DNA from: Candidatus Kerfeldbacteria bacterium
Lineage (GTDB): Bacteria > Patescibacteriota > Patescibacteriia > SBBC01 > CAIJZX01
Assembly: GCA_016217865.1 (NCBI GenBank)
Contig: JACRFO010000001.1
Span: forward strand, 1-21,684
Direction of reading: 5' to 3'
Length of the DNA stretch: 21,684 nt
The translations under genes and the position numbers were made by a program. Below the pieces are notes generated by a model. The model had not been told where the DNA came from. It ran no database searches and saw only the letters and a list, made by a program, of their open reading frames with translations. Below, one piece after another: positions 14,053 to 20,070 of the stretch (position 1 is the stretch's first letter; each line of letters begins with the position of its first letter).

Positions 14053-14858
14053 TGTCTACCATCGCCAACAACATTCCGCAACTGAAAAGGTCGAAGCTTT
14101 CCTGGCTGCTGATCGATTCAGGCGTGATGATTAAGCGCAGCCTGCTCCAGATCCGCCAGGATCCGGAACAGCTCCTCGGCCTGACGATTCAACCGATCAT
14201 GTTTGTCGTCCTCTTCCGCTTTGTGTTTGGCGGAGCGATCGACACCGGCGGCATCAGCTACGTCAACTTCCTGATGGCCGGCATTTTCGTCCAAACCGCC
14301 GCCTTCGGTTCAACCATGTCGAGTTACAGTGTGGCCATCGACTTGGAAAAGGGGATTATGGACCGCTTCCGCTCCTTGCCGATGATGAACAGTGCTGTCC
14401 TCGTAGGTCACGTCGTGGCGGACCTCATCCGCAACCTCTTGGCCACAGCGGTGATGATCGGCGCGGGCCTGGCCGTTGGGTTCCGTCCGGAAGCTAACCC
14501 GTTTGAATGGGTTTTGGCGATTGGGTTACTCCTCTTATTCTCATTCGCGCTCTCCTGGTTGTTCGTGTTCGTTGCGTTGGTTGGTAAGTCTATCCAGTTC
14601 GTCCAACAAGCCGGGTTCATCATCATTTTCCCGCTGACCTTCGTCTCAAGTGCCTTCGTGCCGGTCGATACGATGCCGTCTTGGCTCCGCGTGTTTGCCG
14701 AGAACCAACCGTTGACGCATTTGATCGAAGCTATTAGGGCTTTACTGGTCGGCACGCCAGTTGGCAATCACGTGTGGTGGACGGTGGTGTGGAGCCTCGC
14801 GATACTCGTAGTTGGCTTCACGGTTACCACATCGATTTTCCGCCGCCAGGCGAAGTAG
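14052..14858 (+). CDS. ABC-2 type permease, DrrB-like
   Basis: Membrane subunit for the ATPase upstream. The 268 residues have a soluble N-terminus with the typical amphipathic segment (MIKRSLLQIRQDPEQLLG) and then about six hydrophobic helices. Characteristic ABC-2 blocks are present: DLEKGIMDRFRSLPM (about 97-111) and the terminal ENQPLTHLIEAIRALLVG. Length is normal for DrrB. The ATG overlaps the ATPase stop by one base, so the two are translationally coupled and probably form a 2+2 complex. No accessory or regulatory gene is linked to the pair. Confidence 0.9.
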   Translation: MSTIANNIPQLKRSKLSWLLIDSGVMIKRSLLQIRQDPEQLLGLTIQPIMFVVLFRFVFGGAIDTGGISYVNFLMAGIFVQTAAFGSTMSSYSVAIDLEKGIMDRFRSLPMMNSAVLVGHVVADLIRNLLATAVMIGAGLAVGFRPEANPFEWVLAIGLLLLFSFALSWLFVFVALVGKSIQFVQQAGFIIIFPLTFVSSAFVPVDTMPSWLRVFAENQPLTHLIEAIRALLVGTPVGNHVWWTVVWSLAILVVGFTVTTSIFRRQAK

Positions 14859-14868
14859 CCTTGATACA

Positions 14869-14897
14869 TTGACGAAGGGGTTGTTTTTCGTTACTCT
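14869..14897 (+). promoter_or_regulatory. Possible promoter upstream of the tRNA region
   Basis: TTGACG (14869-14874), 17-bp spacer, TACTCT (14892-14897). It would start RNA near 14904, through the tRNA-like sequence and perhaps the intact tRNA-Lys. No better promoter is seen directly before the tRNA. Confidence 0.4.
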
Positions 14898-14911
14898 TTG
14901 TGCGCCCTTAC

Positions 14912-15066
14912 GGGTTCCTACCTCAATGGGTCCCCGCTAAGCGGGGACGGGTAGAAGTGACCCCGGATCGCAGTCCGGGGAAACGATCGACGAGGCACCG
15001 GCGGCGCATCGTCGCTACCCAGGAAGAGCAACGGTCTGCCGTTGCAAATTGTTCAGAACTTTCACA
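14912..15066 (+). other. Degenerate tRNA-Lys-like sequence split by a hairpin-rich insert
   Basis: 14912-14929 matches the first 18 bases of the tRNA-Lys at 15095 with one mismatch. 15025-15034 (AGAGCAACGG) matches the tRNA right after its D-loop, followed by a shortened anticodon-like hairpin (loop TCTG). Between them is a 95-nt insert: an 8-bp stem GTCCCCGC/GCGGGGAC, then GGGTAG...CTACCC enclosing a 7-bp stem (CCCCGGA/TCCGGGG) and a CGACGA/TCGTCG stem. T-arm and acceptor 3' strand are missing. It is either a pseudo-tRNA or a distinct structured RNA; no known family is recognised. Confidence 0.55.
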
Positions 15067-15094
15067 ATTCTAAAACAACCGTAAGTAACATTAT

Positions 15095-15169
15095 GGGTTC
15101 CTAGCTCAATGGTAGAGCAACGGCCTTTTAAGCCGTGGGTTCTGGGTTCGAGTCCCAGGGGACCCACCA
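15095..15169 (+). tRNA. tRNA-Lys (anticodon TTT)
   Basis: A complete cloverleaf can be drawn: acceptor GGGTTCC with GGGACCC (one G-U pair), D-arm GCTC/GAGC, anticodon arm ACGGC-CTTTTAA-GCCGT with anticodon TTT, 5-base variable loop, T-arm CTGGG-TTCGAGT-CCCAG. The discriminator is A and CCA is encoded (15167-15169). The last 19 bases are duplicated at 15541-15559. Confidence 0.97.
15151..15169 (+). repeat. 19-bp direct repeat, copy 1 (tRNA-Lys 3' end)
   Basis: AGTCCCAGGGGACCCACCA, the 3' part of the T-arm, acceptor strand and CCA. It is identical to 15541-15559 in the same orientation and serves as the left boundary of the GIY-YIG element. Confidence 0.95.
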
Positions 15170-15170
15170 G

Positions 15171-15239
15171 CCTTCGTTCGCCTTAGCCTGCGGCGTCGGC
15201 TAACTACGGCTGGCTAGCCAGCCGAAACTTCAGTGAAGG
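15171..15239 (+). repeat. Left-end hairpin array with 18-bp palindrome
   Basis: Outer arms CCTTC (15171-15175) and GAAGG (15235-15239) enclose TTAGCC...GGCTAA (6-bp stem) and a perfect palindrome CGGCTGGCTAGCCAGCCG (15207-15224); a small CTTC-AGT-GAAG hairpin overlaps the right outer arm. It lies between the tRNA and the GIY-YIG gene. Confidence 0.75.
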
Positions 15240-15261
15240 TCGGCGAGCTGAGCAACAATAC

Positions 15262-15504
15262 ATGGTTTACGTCTACATCATCGTCAATAGCGCAAAGACA
15301 TTTAAATATGTCGGATTGACGGATGACATCAATAAACGGGTCGCTGAGCACAACCAAGGCCTCTCTATTGCGACCAAAGGATATCAACCGCTAGAGCTAA
15401 AATGGTATTGTGCTTTTCCGAGTAGAAGCGAAGCGGCCCAATTTGAAAACTATCTTAAATCGGGTTCTGGGCGAGCCTTCACTCAACGCCATTTGGTACA
15501 ATGA
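15262..15504 (+). CDS. GIY-YIG domain endonuclease, single-domain
   Basis: An 80-residue protein that is only a GIY-YIG nuclease domain. The first motif is the VYVYI stretch (Tyr3, Tyr5), then YVG at 16-18, Arg26 and His30 in INKRVAEHN, and the metal-binding Glu62 in AAQFENYLK. All core catalytic residues appear intact. Such small proteins (UvrC N-domain/YhbQ-like) nick or cut DNA; many are uncharacterised. The ATG at 15262 has no ribosome-binding site. It is more AT-rich than the core genes and is the only gene between the two copies of the tRNA 3' end, which suggests a role in spreading the element. Confidence 0.85.
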   Translation: MVYVYIIVNSAKTFKYVGLTDDINKRVAEHNQGLSIATKGYQPLELKWYCAFPSRSEAAQFENYLKSGSGRAFTQRHLVQ

Positions 15505-15510
15505 GACTCG

Positions 15511-15540
15511 TCCGCCAAAGCACACCAGTGCGACGGCGGA
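15511..15540 (+). repeat. Right-end nested hairpin
   Basis: TCCGCC (15511-15516) pairs with GGCGGA (15535-15540). Inside, GCAC pairs with GTGC around an ACCA loop, with a 3x3 internal loop. It directly abuts the second tRNA-end copy. Confidence 0.75.
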
Positions 15541-15559
15541 AGTCCCAGGGGACCCACCA
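15541..15559 (+). repeat. 19-bp direct repeat, copy 2
   Basis: Exact copy of 15151-15169 but not preceded by the rest of a tRNA: the 5' arm of the T-stem is missing. It marks the right boundary of the GIY-YIG element. Confidence 0.95.
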
Positions 15560-15649
15560 AAAGTCTCGTGTCGTGAGCACACTGTGGAGAACGGCACACG
15601 TTTCTATCCTACATTCGACAGATTGTTGAGTTGAGTACACAATATTACA

Positions 15650-15997
15650 ATGGCCCTATATTTTGACACTCACGAACCTACCGACCTATTGAAGGCCTTT
15701 AAGAAGGCCATTGATGATGGGAAGGTTACTACCTGGTCTTACGATGACGATGGCGATTTTACGCACACCCCCGACCAGTGGGTACGGAAGGCTTGGCTCC
15801 GTCCAAAGATTGAAAGCGGTCGTCTTGCTTTGTACATACTTCATCCAAAAGCAACAAATATCTCCTCGATGGTTTACGCCGTTTACCATGGCCGCTTTAT
15901 TGAATCAATGTTAGTACACTGCGATAAGCTATTTACGAATGGCATTGCAACGGCATTTCCTGCAGGCACTGACAAAGTGGCTCCACCTACTCAATAA
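15650..15997 (+). CDS. Small conserved-looking protein, partner of the HEPN gene
   Basis: A 115-residue soluble acidic protein with a Trp/Asp-rich middle (TWSYDDDGDFTHTPDQW at about 28-44) and a later block MVYAVYHGRFIESMLVHCDKLF (about 74-95). It resembles small uncharacterised proteins I associate with genomic islands, but I know no assigned function. It is followed by the HEPN gene after only 5 bases, so the two form an operon. A TACACA box ends 8 bases before the ATG, which fits the leaderless spacing used elsewhere here, but the -35 is weak. Codon use is more AT-rich than in core genes, a sign of transfer. It could be an antitoxin or an accessory factor. Confidence 0.75.
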   Translation: MALYFDTHEPTDLLKAFKKAIDDGKVTTWSYDDDGDFTHTPDQWVRKAWLRPKIESGRLALYILHPKATNISSMVYAVYHGRFIESMLVHCDKLFTNGIATAFPAGTDKVAPPTQ

Positions 15998-16002
15998 CAT
16001 CT

Positions 16003-16767
16003 ATGCCGCCGAGAACTACAAGGGTACGAACGACTAATTCTAGAACACTCATTAAGCTCAGAATTTCGGCTGAGTCTGATGAGAGTATGTTCTTTCCAGA
16101 GTACTCAATACTGCAAAAGACAACAGAGTCTGTGAACAACTTCTATAACCTATATAAGAATAGACGCGCTGGAACCTTTGGACCCTCGACACATATCCAG
16201 CAGGACATCTATCGCGCAATGCTCGTATTTGCTTGTGCGGGGCTAGACGTGTTCATCAAGAAACTTGTACACGACAAGTTGCCGCAACTATTGGCGTACG
16301 ATAAGAATGTCGAAGAGCGCTTTGCCGACTTTGTGGGCAGAGACCTTCGTGACGACAAGATCGTGAGCATCCAGCGTCTGTTGGCATTAGCATTAGTGAA
16401 TCCGAATCCTAGGGCACCCCTCCTAGAGCGCTACCTTCGCGAGATAGCTGGTGGCAGTCTTCAATCAGTCGGAGCCGTTGAAAATGTTATCAAGGCATCG
16501 TGCCTTGAATCCGAGAAGATTATAACGACGCAAAATAGGAAGCCACTTCAGGAGGCATTCGGGGTGCGTAACGAAATTATTCATGAAATGGATATTAATG
16601 TTGAGAATAATGCGCCACGTTCAAGACGTTATCGGACGCGACGCCAACGTTCCCAGAACACTGTGGAGCGTCATACAAAAGCAATCGTTGGTTTGGCAAT
16701 AACTTTCTTCACGGCTTACAAGAAAGTATTCGTCAAGTACAGTATAGGCGTGAAGAGTACGGGCTAG
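16003..16767 (+). CDS. HEPN-domain protein, putative RNase
   Basis: A 254-residue protein, largely helical. The key feature is VRNEIIHEMD, with Arg189-x4-His194 forming the R-x4-6-H motif of HEPN ribonucleases; the Asn after the Arg is also typical. An earlier helix (DIYRAMLVFACAGLDVFIKKLV, about 68-89) matches the first helix of the RiboL-PSP-type HEPN group. HEPN proteins are common RNA-cutting effectors in toxin-antitoxin and antiphage systems, so I infer a defence or addiction role together with the gene 5 bases upstream. The basic segment RSRRYRTRRQR (206-216) may bind RNA. It is AT-rich compared with the core genes. The start was chosen for tight operon spacing; about 20 N-terminal residues look disordered. 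Confidence 0.72.
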   Translation: MPPRTTRVRTTNSRTLIKLRISAESDESMFFPEYSILQKTTESVNNFYNLYKNRRAGTFGPSTHIQQDIYRAMLVFACAGLDVFIKKLVHDKLPQLLAYDKNVEERFADFVGRDLRDDKIVSIQRLLALALVNPNPRAPLLERYLREIAGGSLQSVGAVENVIKASCLESEKIITTQNRKPLQEAFGVRNEIIHEMDINVENNAPRSRRYRTRRQRSQNTVERHTKAIVGLAITFFTAYKKVFVKYSIGVKSTG

Positions 16768-16899
16768 GCGGTGCTGTATAGCACCTACGATGCCCTCCGC
16801 CTCGGCTGATATCTCTGCAAATCCTCTTCTGTCGCCGGCCTGTCGTCTGGGTTCTTTGCGACACCCTCAAGAATGGACGCGAATCGTGCCTATAGCCAC
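16768..16899 (+). other. Gap after the HEPN gene
   Basis: Just past the HEPN stop is a perfect hairpin GGTGCT-GTAT-AGCACC (16770-16785) without a T-run, so not a standard terminator. A protein-like stretch of about 34 codons lies on the minus strand (16785-16889) with no ATG, GTG or TTG start; it may be a gene remnant. Confidence 0.4.
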
Positions 16900-16928
16900 T
16901 TGACCGACCGCAATAAGGGGCTTATAGT
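16900..16928 (+). promoter_or_regulatory. Promoter of a putative noncoding RNA
   Basis: TTGACC (16900-16905), 17-bp spacer, TATAGT (16923-16928). Predicted start is about 16935. No convincing gene begins downstream before the terminator at 17162. Confidence 0.7.
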
Positions 16929-16934
16929 AAAAGA

Positions 16935-17190
16935 GGCAGGTCGACCGAAAGGCGTCCCTGAAGTAGCGTCACAACTACGGTGGCCCACTACGTCCGTGCG
17001 AGGCGACTCGCTTGCTGAGAAAGGAGCAATGCATCCTAGGTAGTAGCGAAAGCTTCCCTGCCAGCCAGTCGGGACTGAGCTGGATCCCGCGTCGAAGCCG
17101 ATAGCACCCCCGAACGGCTGTAACTCTCCCAAAGACTCCGGTTCATAGAAGTCTATTGAATCTCCGGCATTAGCCGGAGTTTTTGTTTTA
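16935..17190 (+). ncRNA. Putative structured noncoding RNA (about 250 nt)
   Basis: The interval between a good promoter and a strong intrinsic terminator has no supported coding frame and several consecutive hairpins. These are GCGAG-GCGA-CTCGC (16998-17011); CCAGC-CAGT-CGGG-ACTG-A-GCTGG (17061-17083), a 9-bp stem with one bulge; an AGCCG/CGGCT stem just after; and AGACT/AGTCT before the terminator. I cannot match it to tmRNA, RNase P, 6S or SRP RNA. It lies between the HEPN module and the recombinase, so a role in either system is possible. A degenerate region read from a chance promoter is the alternative. Confidence 0.5.
17162..17190 (+). terminator. Intrinsic terminator
   Basis: CTCCGGC (17162-17168), loop ATTA, GCCGGAG (17173-17179), then TTTTTGTTTTA. 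It is oriented to end a plus-strand transcript, the putative ncRNA or HEPN operon read-through, and lies beside the convergent end of the small gene at 17188. Confidence 0.9.
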
Positions 17191-17382
17191 TTCTGAGCCG
17201 CTATCTTCTATCTGCTGTTGAATTGTCACATCCCGCACAAACGCCAGGGCGTTCATGAGCATATCCGCCAGTTTTGCGGCGTCAGCCAAGGAGAAGTCTT
17301 TCCCGGTAGACTCATTGAGGATCTTCTGGAACTCCTCAACTTCCGGTTCTGAGAGACGACGGAGTGGAGGAAGCGAGCTCAT
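17188..17382 (-). CDS. Small helical protein coupled to the recombinase
   Basis: A 64-residue acidic helical protein, with core SEPEVEEFQKILNESTG then FSLADAAKLADMLMNALAFV. The ATG at 17382 overlaps the recombinase stop (ATGA), so the two are translationally coupled; the frame is open further upstream only inside the recombinase gene. Its pattern resembles the small protein encoded upstream of the recombinase (18945-19205): V-E....IL, a short link, then L.DA followed by an A.LL-type helix. It could be an accessory factor controlling recombination direction or a small regulator; no family is recognised. Confidence 0.65.
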   Translation of the reverse strand: MSSLPPLRRLSEPEVEEFQKILNESTGKDFSLADAAKLADMLMNALAFVRDVTIQQQIEDSGSE

Positions 17383-18920
17383 ACACAAGGTGTCTCGCGT
17401 TGTGAGCCTTGACCCTCTTTCCAATTCTCAATCCGAGTGACCCACCACGTGGGACGAGACGTTGCAGCGGCGAGAATCGAGAACGGATTCTTGGCTAGGC
17501 AGAGCGGTTCTCGGTCCTTGACCGTCCAGTTCGAAGTCGTCGCCTCCACGATCAGCCTGCGTTGAACCGGGCCGGCTTTCGCGAACACGAACGGTGCGGT
17601 CAAGCTGAACTCTAAGACCTTCTCCAGCCGTGAAATCAGTTCATCGCCCGACGGCTCCGGTTGTTCGAGCTTGAGCCGCAGAACCGTTTGTCGGTCGATG
17701 AGTTCCAGCCTCTTGCGATCGTAGGTCGCGTCATCGACCTGGCCGCGAAGACGGAGATTGAGGAGCGACTCAAGCTCGCTGCCGGCTGCCTGCACCGACT
17801 TCTCGAGCGACTGGTGCGCGGTCCGCAGTTGGTCCGCGTTGGCCTTGATTTCTGGTCCGACAGTGTCTTCGAACCACTCGGCCGCCTCTTGATCGATTGC
17901 CATCTCTTGAAGTTGAGCGAGAATCTTTGATTCGAGAGTTGCCTCCGGTAGGGCTGGCTCACGACAAGGCTTGAACCGCGACGGACCGTGGCAGCGGTAG
18001 TACACGTAACGATTGCCCGAGGGCTTCACGTGTGCCTCGGGCGTCAGGATGCAGCCGCACCGCCCGCAGCGCAGCAGCCCAGCGTACGTGAAAGCGTGCT
18101 TGGCCGGTCGCGCTTTCCCGGGGCGTCCGATGATCTTCTGTGCGCGCTCGAACTGGTCGGCGGTGATCATCCGCTCATGTGATCCGCGGTACGACTCACC
18201 CGAGGTCAACTGGATTTTCCCCGAGTAGAAAGGGTTCGCGAAGAGGCGGTACAACTGCGAAGCGGATAGAGGCCGACCACCGGTGCGGCGCGTCTTTCGC
18301 GTCCGGAAGCCCCAGTCGTCCTTGGCGGCTTGGAGGATCTGCACTGGTCGCATGCGGCCCGAGATCAACTCGTCCCACATCTTCTTCACGAGGTCCCATC
18401 GCTCCGGGTCACGAATCACGGTCTTGGTCTTCGGGTCCTCGATGTACCCGTGGGGCGGGCGGAAGTTCGGCCAGCCACGCTGAAAGCGGGCGCGGTTCCC
18501 GCGCTTGACGTTCTGCCGAAGGTCGTCGATGTACTTGGTCGCCATCCCAAGTTCGAAGTTTCCGAGGAAGCGGTCGTTCCCGTCCGCCGTGTAGGTCCGA
18601 TCCGACGTGATAACCATCGGGAGCTTGCCGTCCGCGAGGGCTTGTAAGACCTGGCCGGTGTCGAAGTGGTTCCGGGCGAGGCGATCCATCTTCCAGCAGA
18701 GGACGCCGGCGATCTCTCGGCGATGGATTCGCCTCATCAGGGTTCCAAAGATTGCTCGTCCAGGCTCTTTCGCGGACTTGGACTCGGTCAGGACCTCGGC
18801 GATCGTCAGCCCACGTTTCAATGCCAGGAGCTTCAGCTCCTGAATCTGCGAATCGATCGAGAGGACCTGCTTGTCCTCGGATTCGGTGGACTTGCGAGCG
18901 TAGATGACGTTGACGGGCAT
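17379..18920 (-). CDS. Large serine recombinase (site-specific integrase family)
   Basis: 513 residues with all parts of a large serine recombinase. The N-terminal resolvase domain has IYARKSTESEDKQ with nucleophile Ser11 and WKMDRLARN with Asp79/Arg80/Arg83. The Recombinase domain covers about 150-260. A zinc ribbon has Cys285, Cys288, Cys310 and Cys319, and a coiled-coil stretch covers roughly 340-430. It cuts and rejoins DNA at short attachment sites to insert or excise an element. The ATG at 18920 follows the upstream small gene by 24 bases. The extreme C-terminus (WWVTRIENWKEGQGSQRE) is encoded by DNA that includes GACCCACCA and a 16-bp sequence repeated near 15563, so the gene end may overlap an attachment site. 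Confidence 0.93.
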   Translation of the reverse strand: MPVNVIYARKSTESEDKQVLSIDSQIQELKLLALKRGLTIAEVLTESKSAKEPGRAIFGTLMRRIHRREIAGVLCWKMDRLARNHFDTGQVLQALADGKLPMVITSDRTYTADGNDRFLGNFELGMATKYIDDLRQNVKRGNRARFQRGWPNFRPPHGYIEDPKTKTVIRDPERWDLVKKMWDELISGRMRPVQILQAAKDDWGFRTRKTRRTGGRPLSASQLYRLFANPFYSGKIQLTSGESYRGSHERMITADQFERAQKIIGRPGKARPAKHAFTYAGLLRCGRCGCILTPEAHVKPSGNRYVYYRCHGPSRFKPCREPALPEATLESKILAQLQEMAIDQEAAEWFEDTVGPEIKANADQLRTAHQSLEKSVQAAGSELESLLNLRLRGQVDDATYDRKRLELIDRQTVLRLKLEQPEPSGDELISRLEKVLEFSLTAPFVFAKAGPVQRRLIVEATTSNWTVKDREPLCLAKNPFSILAAATSRPTWWVTRIENWKEGQGSQRETPCV

Positions 18921-18944
18921 AGGGGTGACTACTTCATCAATTCC

Positions 18945-19205
18945 TCAAGATCGCGAATCCGTCAAGACATCACCTGGGACTACCTTCGAACTCACGGTGT
19001 CGTCGTCGCTCGGCGACGCAGTGGCCAGCACCTCCATCATCGTGTGCGCCAGTGCGAGGAGCTCGGACGCGCGGCCCCATGCATCTTCAAGGGTGACCTC
19101 GCGGTTGCCACACCGAGCGAGGATTCGACGCAACCGCTCGACGTCGGTGGTCGTGAGTCCGAAGCCGTAGCGGGGTTCAAATTCTTCGCTGTGCTGTGGC
19201 TCCAT
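18945..19205 (-). CDS. Small helical protein upstream of the recombinase
   Basis: From the ATG at 19205 the product is 86 residues. A polar N-terminus leads to a helical core TTTDVERLRRILARCG, then VTLEDAWGRASELLALAHTMMEVL, and a disordered tail rich in Ser/Asp. The core resembles the 64-residue protein at the other end of the recombinase gene, so the recombinase is bracketed by two related proteins in one operon. CAGAAT ends 6 bases before this ATG, the same spacing as the TAGAAT box before the XRE gene, so a leaderless start is plausible; the longer open frame to 19307 lacks support. Function unknown. Confidence 0.6.
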   Translation of the reverse strand: MEPQHSEEFEPRYGFGLTTTDVERLRRILARCGNREVTLEDAWGRASELLALAHTMMEVLATASPSDDDTVSSKVVPGDVLTDSRS

Positions 19206-19351
19206 GCCGTCATTCTGGCGCATCCTGTTCCTTCGGAGCAGGAGGGCCGAGGCGACAACGGTGCCGCAAACATGGGCATAGATCGACTTATCCCCAGCGC
19301 TGCGCACAGGTTGTCGCGTCGACCCCCCTGTTCGGTTTTTCTTCGGGTGGC

Positions 19352-19357
19352 TAGAAT
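19352..19357 (+). promoter_or_regulatory. -10 box (TAGAAT) for the XRE gene
   Basis: TAGAAT ends 6 bases before the ATG at 19364, so transcription would start at the A of the start codon. No clear -35 is visible. The region between this gene and the divergent small gene (19206-19363) holds both promoters and nothing else I can identify. Confidence 0.5.
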
Positions 19358-19363
19358 GTCCTT

Positions 19364-19648
19364 ATGACTCTGCAGTTCACCCCGCGGCCTTCTCGCCACA
19401 CCCCGAAGTTCCCCAACGCCATCCGTCGCTACCGCGTCCAGATGGGCTTGAGCCAGCATCGTCTCGGTGCTGTCCTCGGGCTGCACCGCAGCATGGTGTC
19501 ACTGTGGGAGAGAGGCCTACGCGTGCCTTCAGTTCCCAGACTCTTCAGAATGGCCCGCGAGTTGGGCACGATGCCGGAGGCTCTGTACCACGACTTCTAC
19601 TCGGCATTTCCTCGGGAGGGAGCTTCGACTAACACAGCAGCGGCATGA
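19364..19648 (+). CDS. XRE-family helix-turn-helix regulator
   Basis: A 94-residue protein with one clear helix-turn-helix of the Cro/CI type: MGLSQHRLGAVLGLHRSMVSLWERG (about 27-51) and then a helix VPRLFRMARELG. The N-terminus is basic and flexible, and no effector domain is present. It probably controls the element's own genes, since it is divergent from the recombinase operon with about 158 bp between start codons. It overlaps the next gene by ATGA. No ribosome-binding site is seen; a leaderless mRNA is predicted. Confidence 0.85.
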   Translation: MTLQFTPRPSRHTPKFPNAIRRYRVQMGLSQHRLGAVLGLHRSMVSLWERGLRVPSVPRLFRMARELGTMPEALYHDFYSAFPREGASTNTAAA

Positions 19649-19893
19649 TCGAGCAGCGCCTACTTGCCCGTCTTCAAGAGCGTGCGAACACGCGCGGGAT
19701 CGTGCCAGTGCGCGGAGACGTCCTCGTCCAAGAAGTCGGTGCGACGCAGGAAGAAGTGGGCGCAGCCATCAAAAGGCTTGAACGCGCTGGACTCCTGAGA
19801 GTCATGTCCACGTTCCCGTTCCTTGTCTTGAAGCTCCGTTCGTGGTCTGGCAAGACCCCGAACCCCGAGGAGGAGTTCTTGCAGGTGCATTAG
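19645..19893 (+). CDS. Small winged-helix-like regulator
   Basis: 82 residues, read in a frame coupled to the XRE gene by an ATGA overlap. The pattern fits a winged helix: GDVLVQEVGATQEEVGAAIKRLERAGLLRVM (about 24-54) has the helix, turn, recognition helix and 'ERAGLLRV' wing entry common in MarR/GntR-like folds, followed by a strand VLKLRSW. No effector domain is seen. Together with the XRE protein it probably forms a two-gene control unit of the element. The family assignment rests on pattern only. Confidence 0.65.
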   Translation: MIEQRLLARLQERANTRGIVPVRGDVLVQEVGATQEEVGAAIKRLERAGLLRVMSTFPFLVLKLRSWSGKTPNPEEEFLQVH

Positions 19894-20048
19894 GGTCTCG
19901 CTGGAGAGGGGAGTTGTCGAGGAACGAACGTACTCCCAGCCTACACGATCCCTTGCGTTCGTGGGCGCGTCCGAGAAGAAACTGTCCGGCTCACAAACAG
20001 CGACAAGGTTAGGACGGCTAAGGTTAGTGCTGGATAGACAAAACAATA
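19894..20048. other. Intergenic region before the TrmB-like gene
   Basis: No gene is supported. A 6-bp inverted repeat CGAACG/CGTTCG spans about 19924-19967 without a T-run. No good -35 is placed for the downstream gene. This is the probable right edge of the accessory region, but no repeat of the tRNA end was found here. Confidence 0.4.
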
Positions 20049-20070
20049 ATTGTATAGTAGACTATACAAT
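20049..20070 (+). promoter_or_regulatory. Perfect palindrome overlapping -10, probable operator of the TrmB-like gene
   Basis: ATTGTATAGT, AG spacer, ACTATACAAT: 10-bp arms, perfect, ending on the base before the ATG. The left arm contains TATAGT (20053-20058), a likely -10 with transcription start near 20065. A dimeric repressor bound here would block the promoter, suggesting autoregulation. Confidence 0.75.

Larger units (their letters stand above)
15170..15559 (+). mobile_element. Putative GIY-YIG mini-element inserted at the tRNA-Lys 3' end
   Basis: This 390-bp segment begins right after the tRNA CCA and ends with the second copy of the tRNA 3' end. It holds a left array of hairpins (15171-15239), one GIY-YIG gene and a right nested hairpin (15511-15540). 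The intact tRNA is kept on the left, as expected when an element carries its own copy of a tRNA end. No integrase or transposase is inside. That it is mobile is my inference from the repeat and structure. Confidence 0.6.

Noticed and set aside
16785..16889. Protein-like minus-strand stretch of about 34 codons
   Set aside because: It lacks any ATG, GTG or TTG start and is bounded by stops; at most a remnant of a lost gene.
16873..17043. 56-codon plus-strand frame in the candidate ncRNA region
   Set aside because: It begins upstream of the promoter at 16900-16928, has no ribosome-binding site and no recognisable motif; the hairpin series fits an RNA better.
17425..17447. tRNA-like 3' end sequence (ATCCGAGTGACCCACCA)
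   Set aside because: No 5' half, anticodon arm or matching acceptor strand can be drawn, so it is not a tRNA gene; kept only as a possible attachment-site scar.
18666..19367. 233-codon plus-strand frame across the recombinase 5' part and upstream gene
   Set aside because: Antisense to conserved recombinase catalytic sequence; the translation shows no coherent domain.
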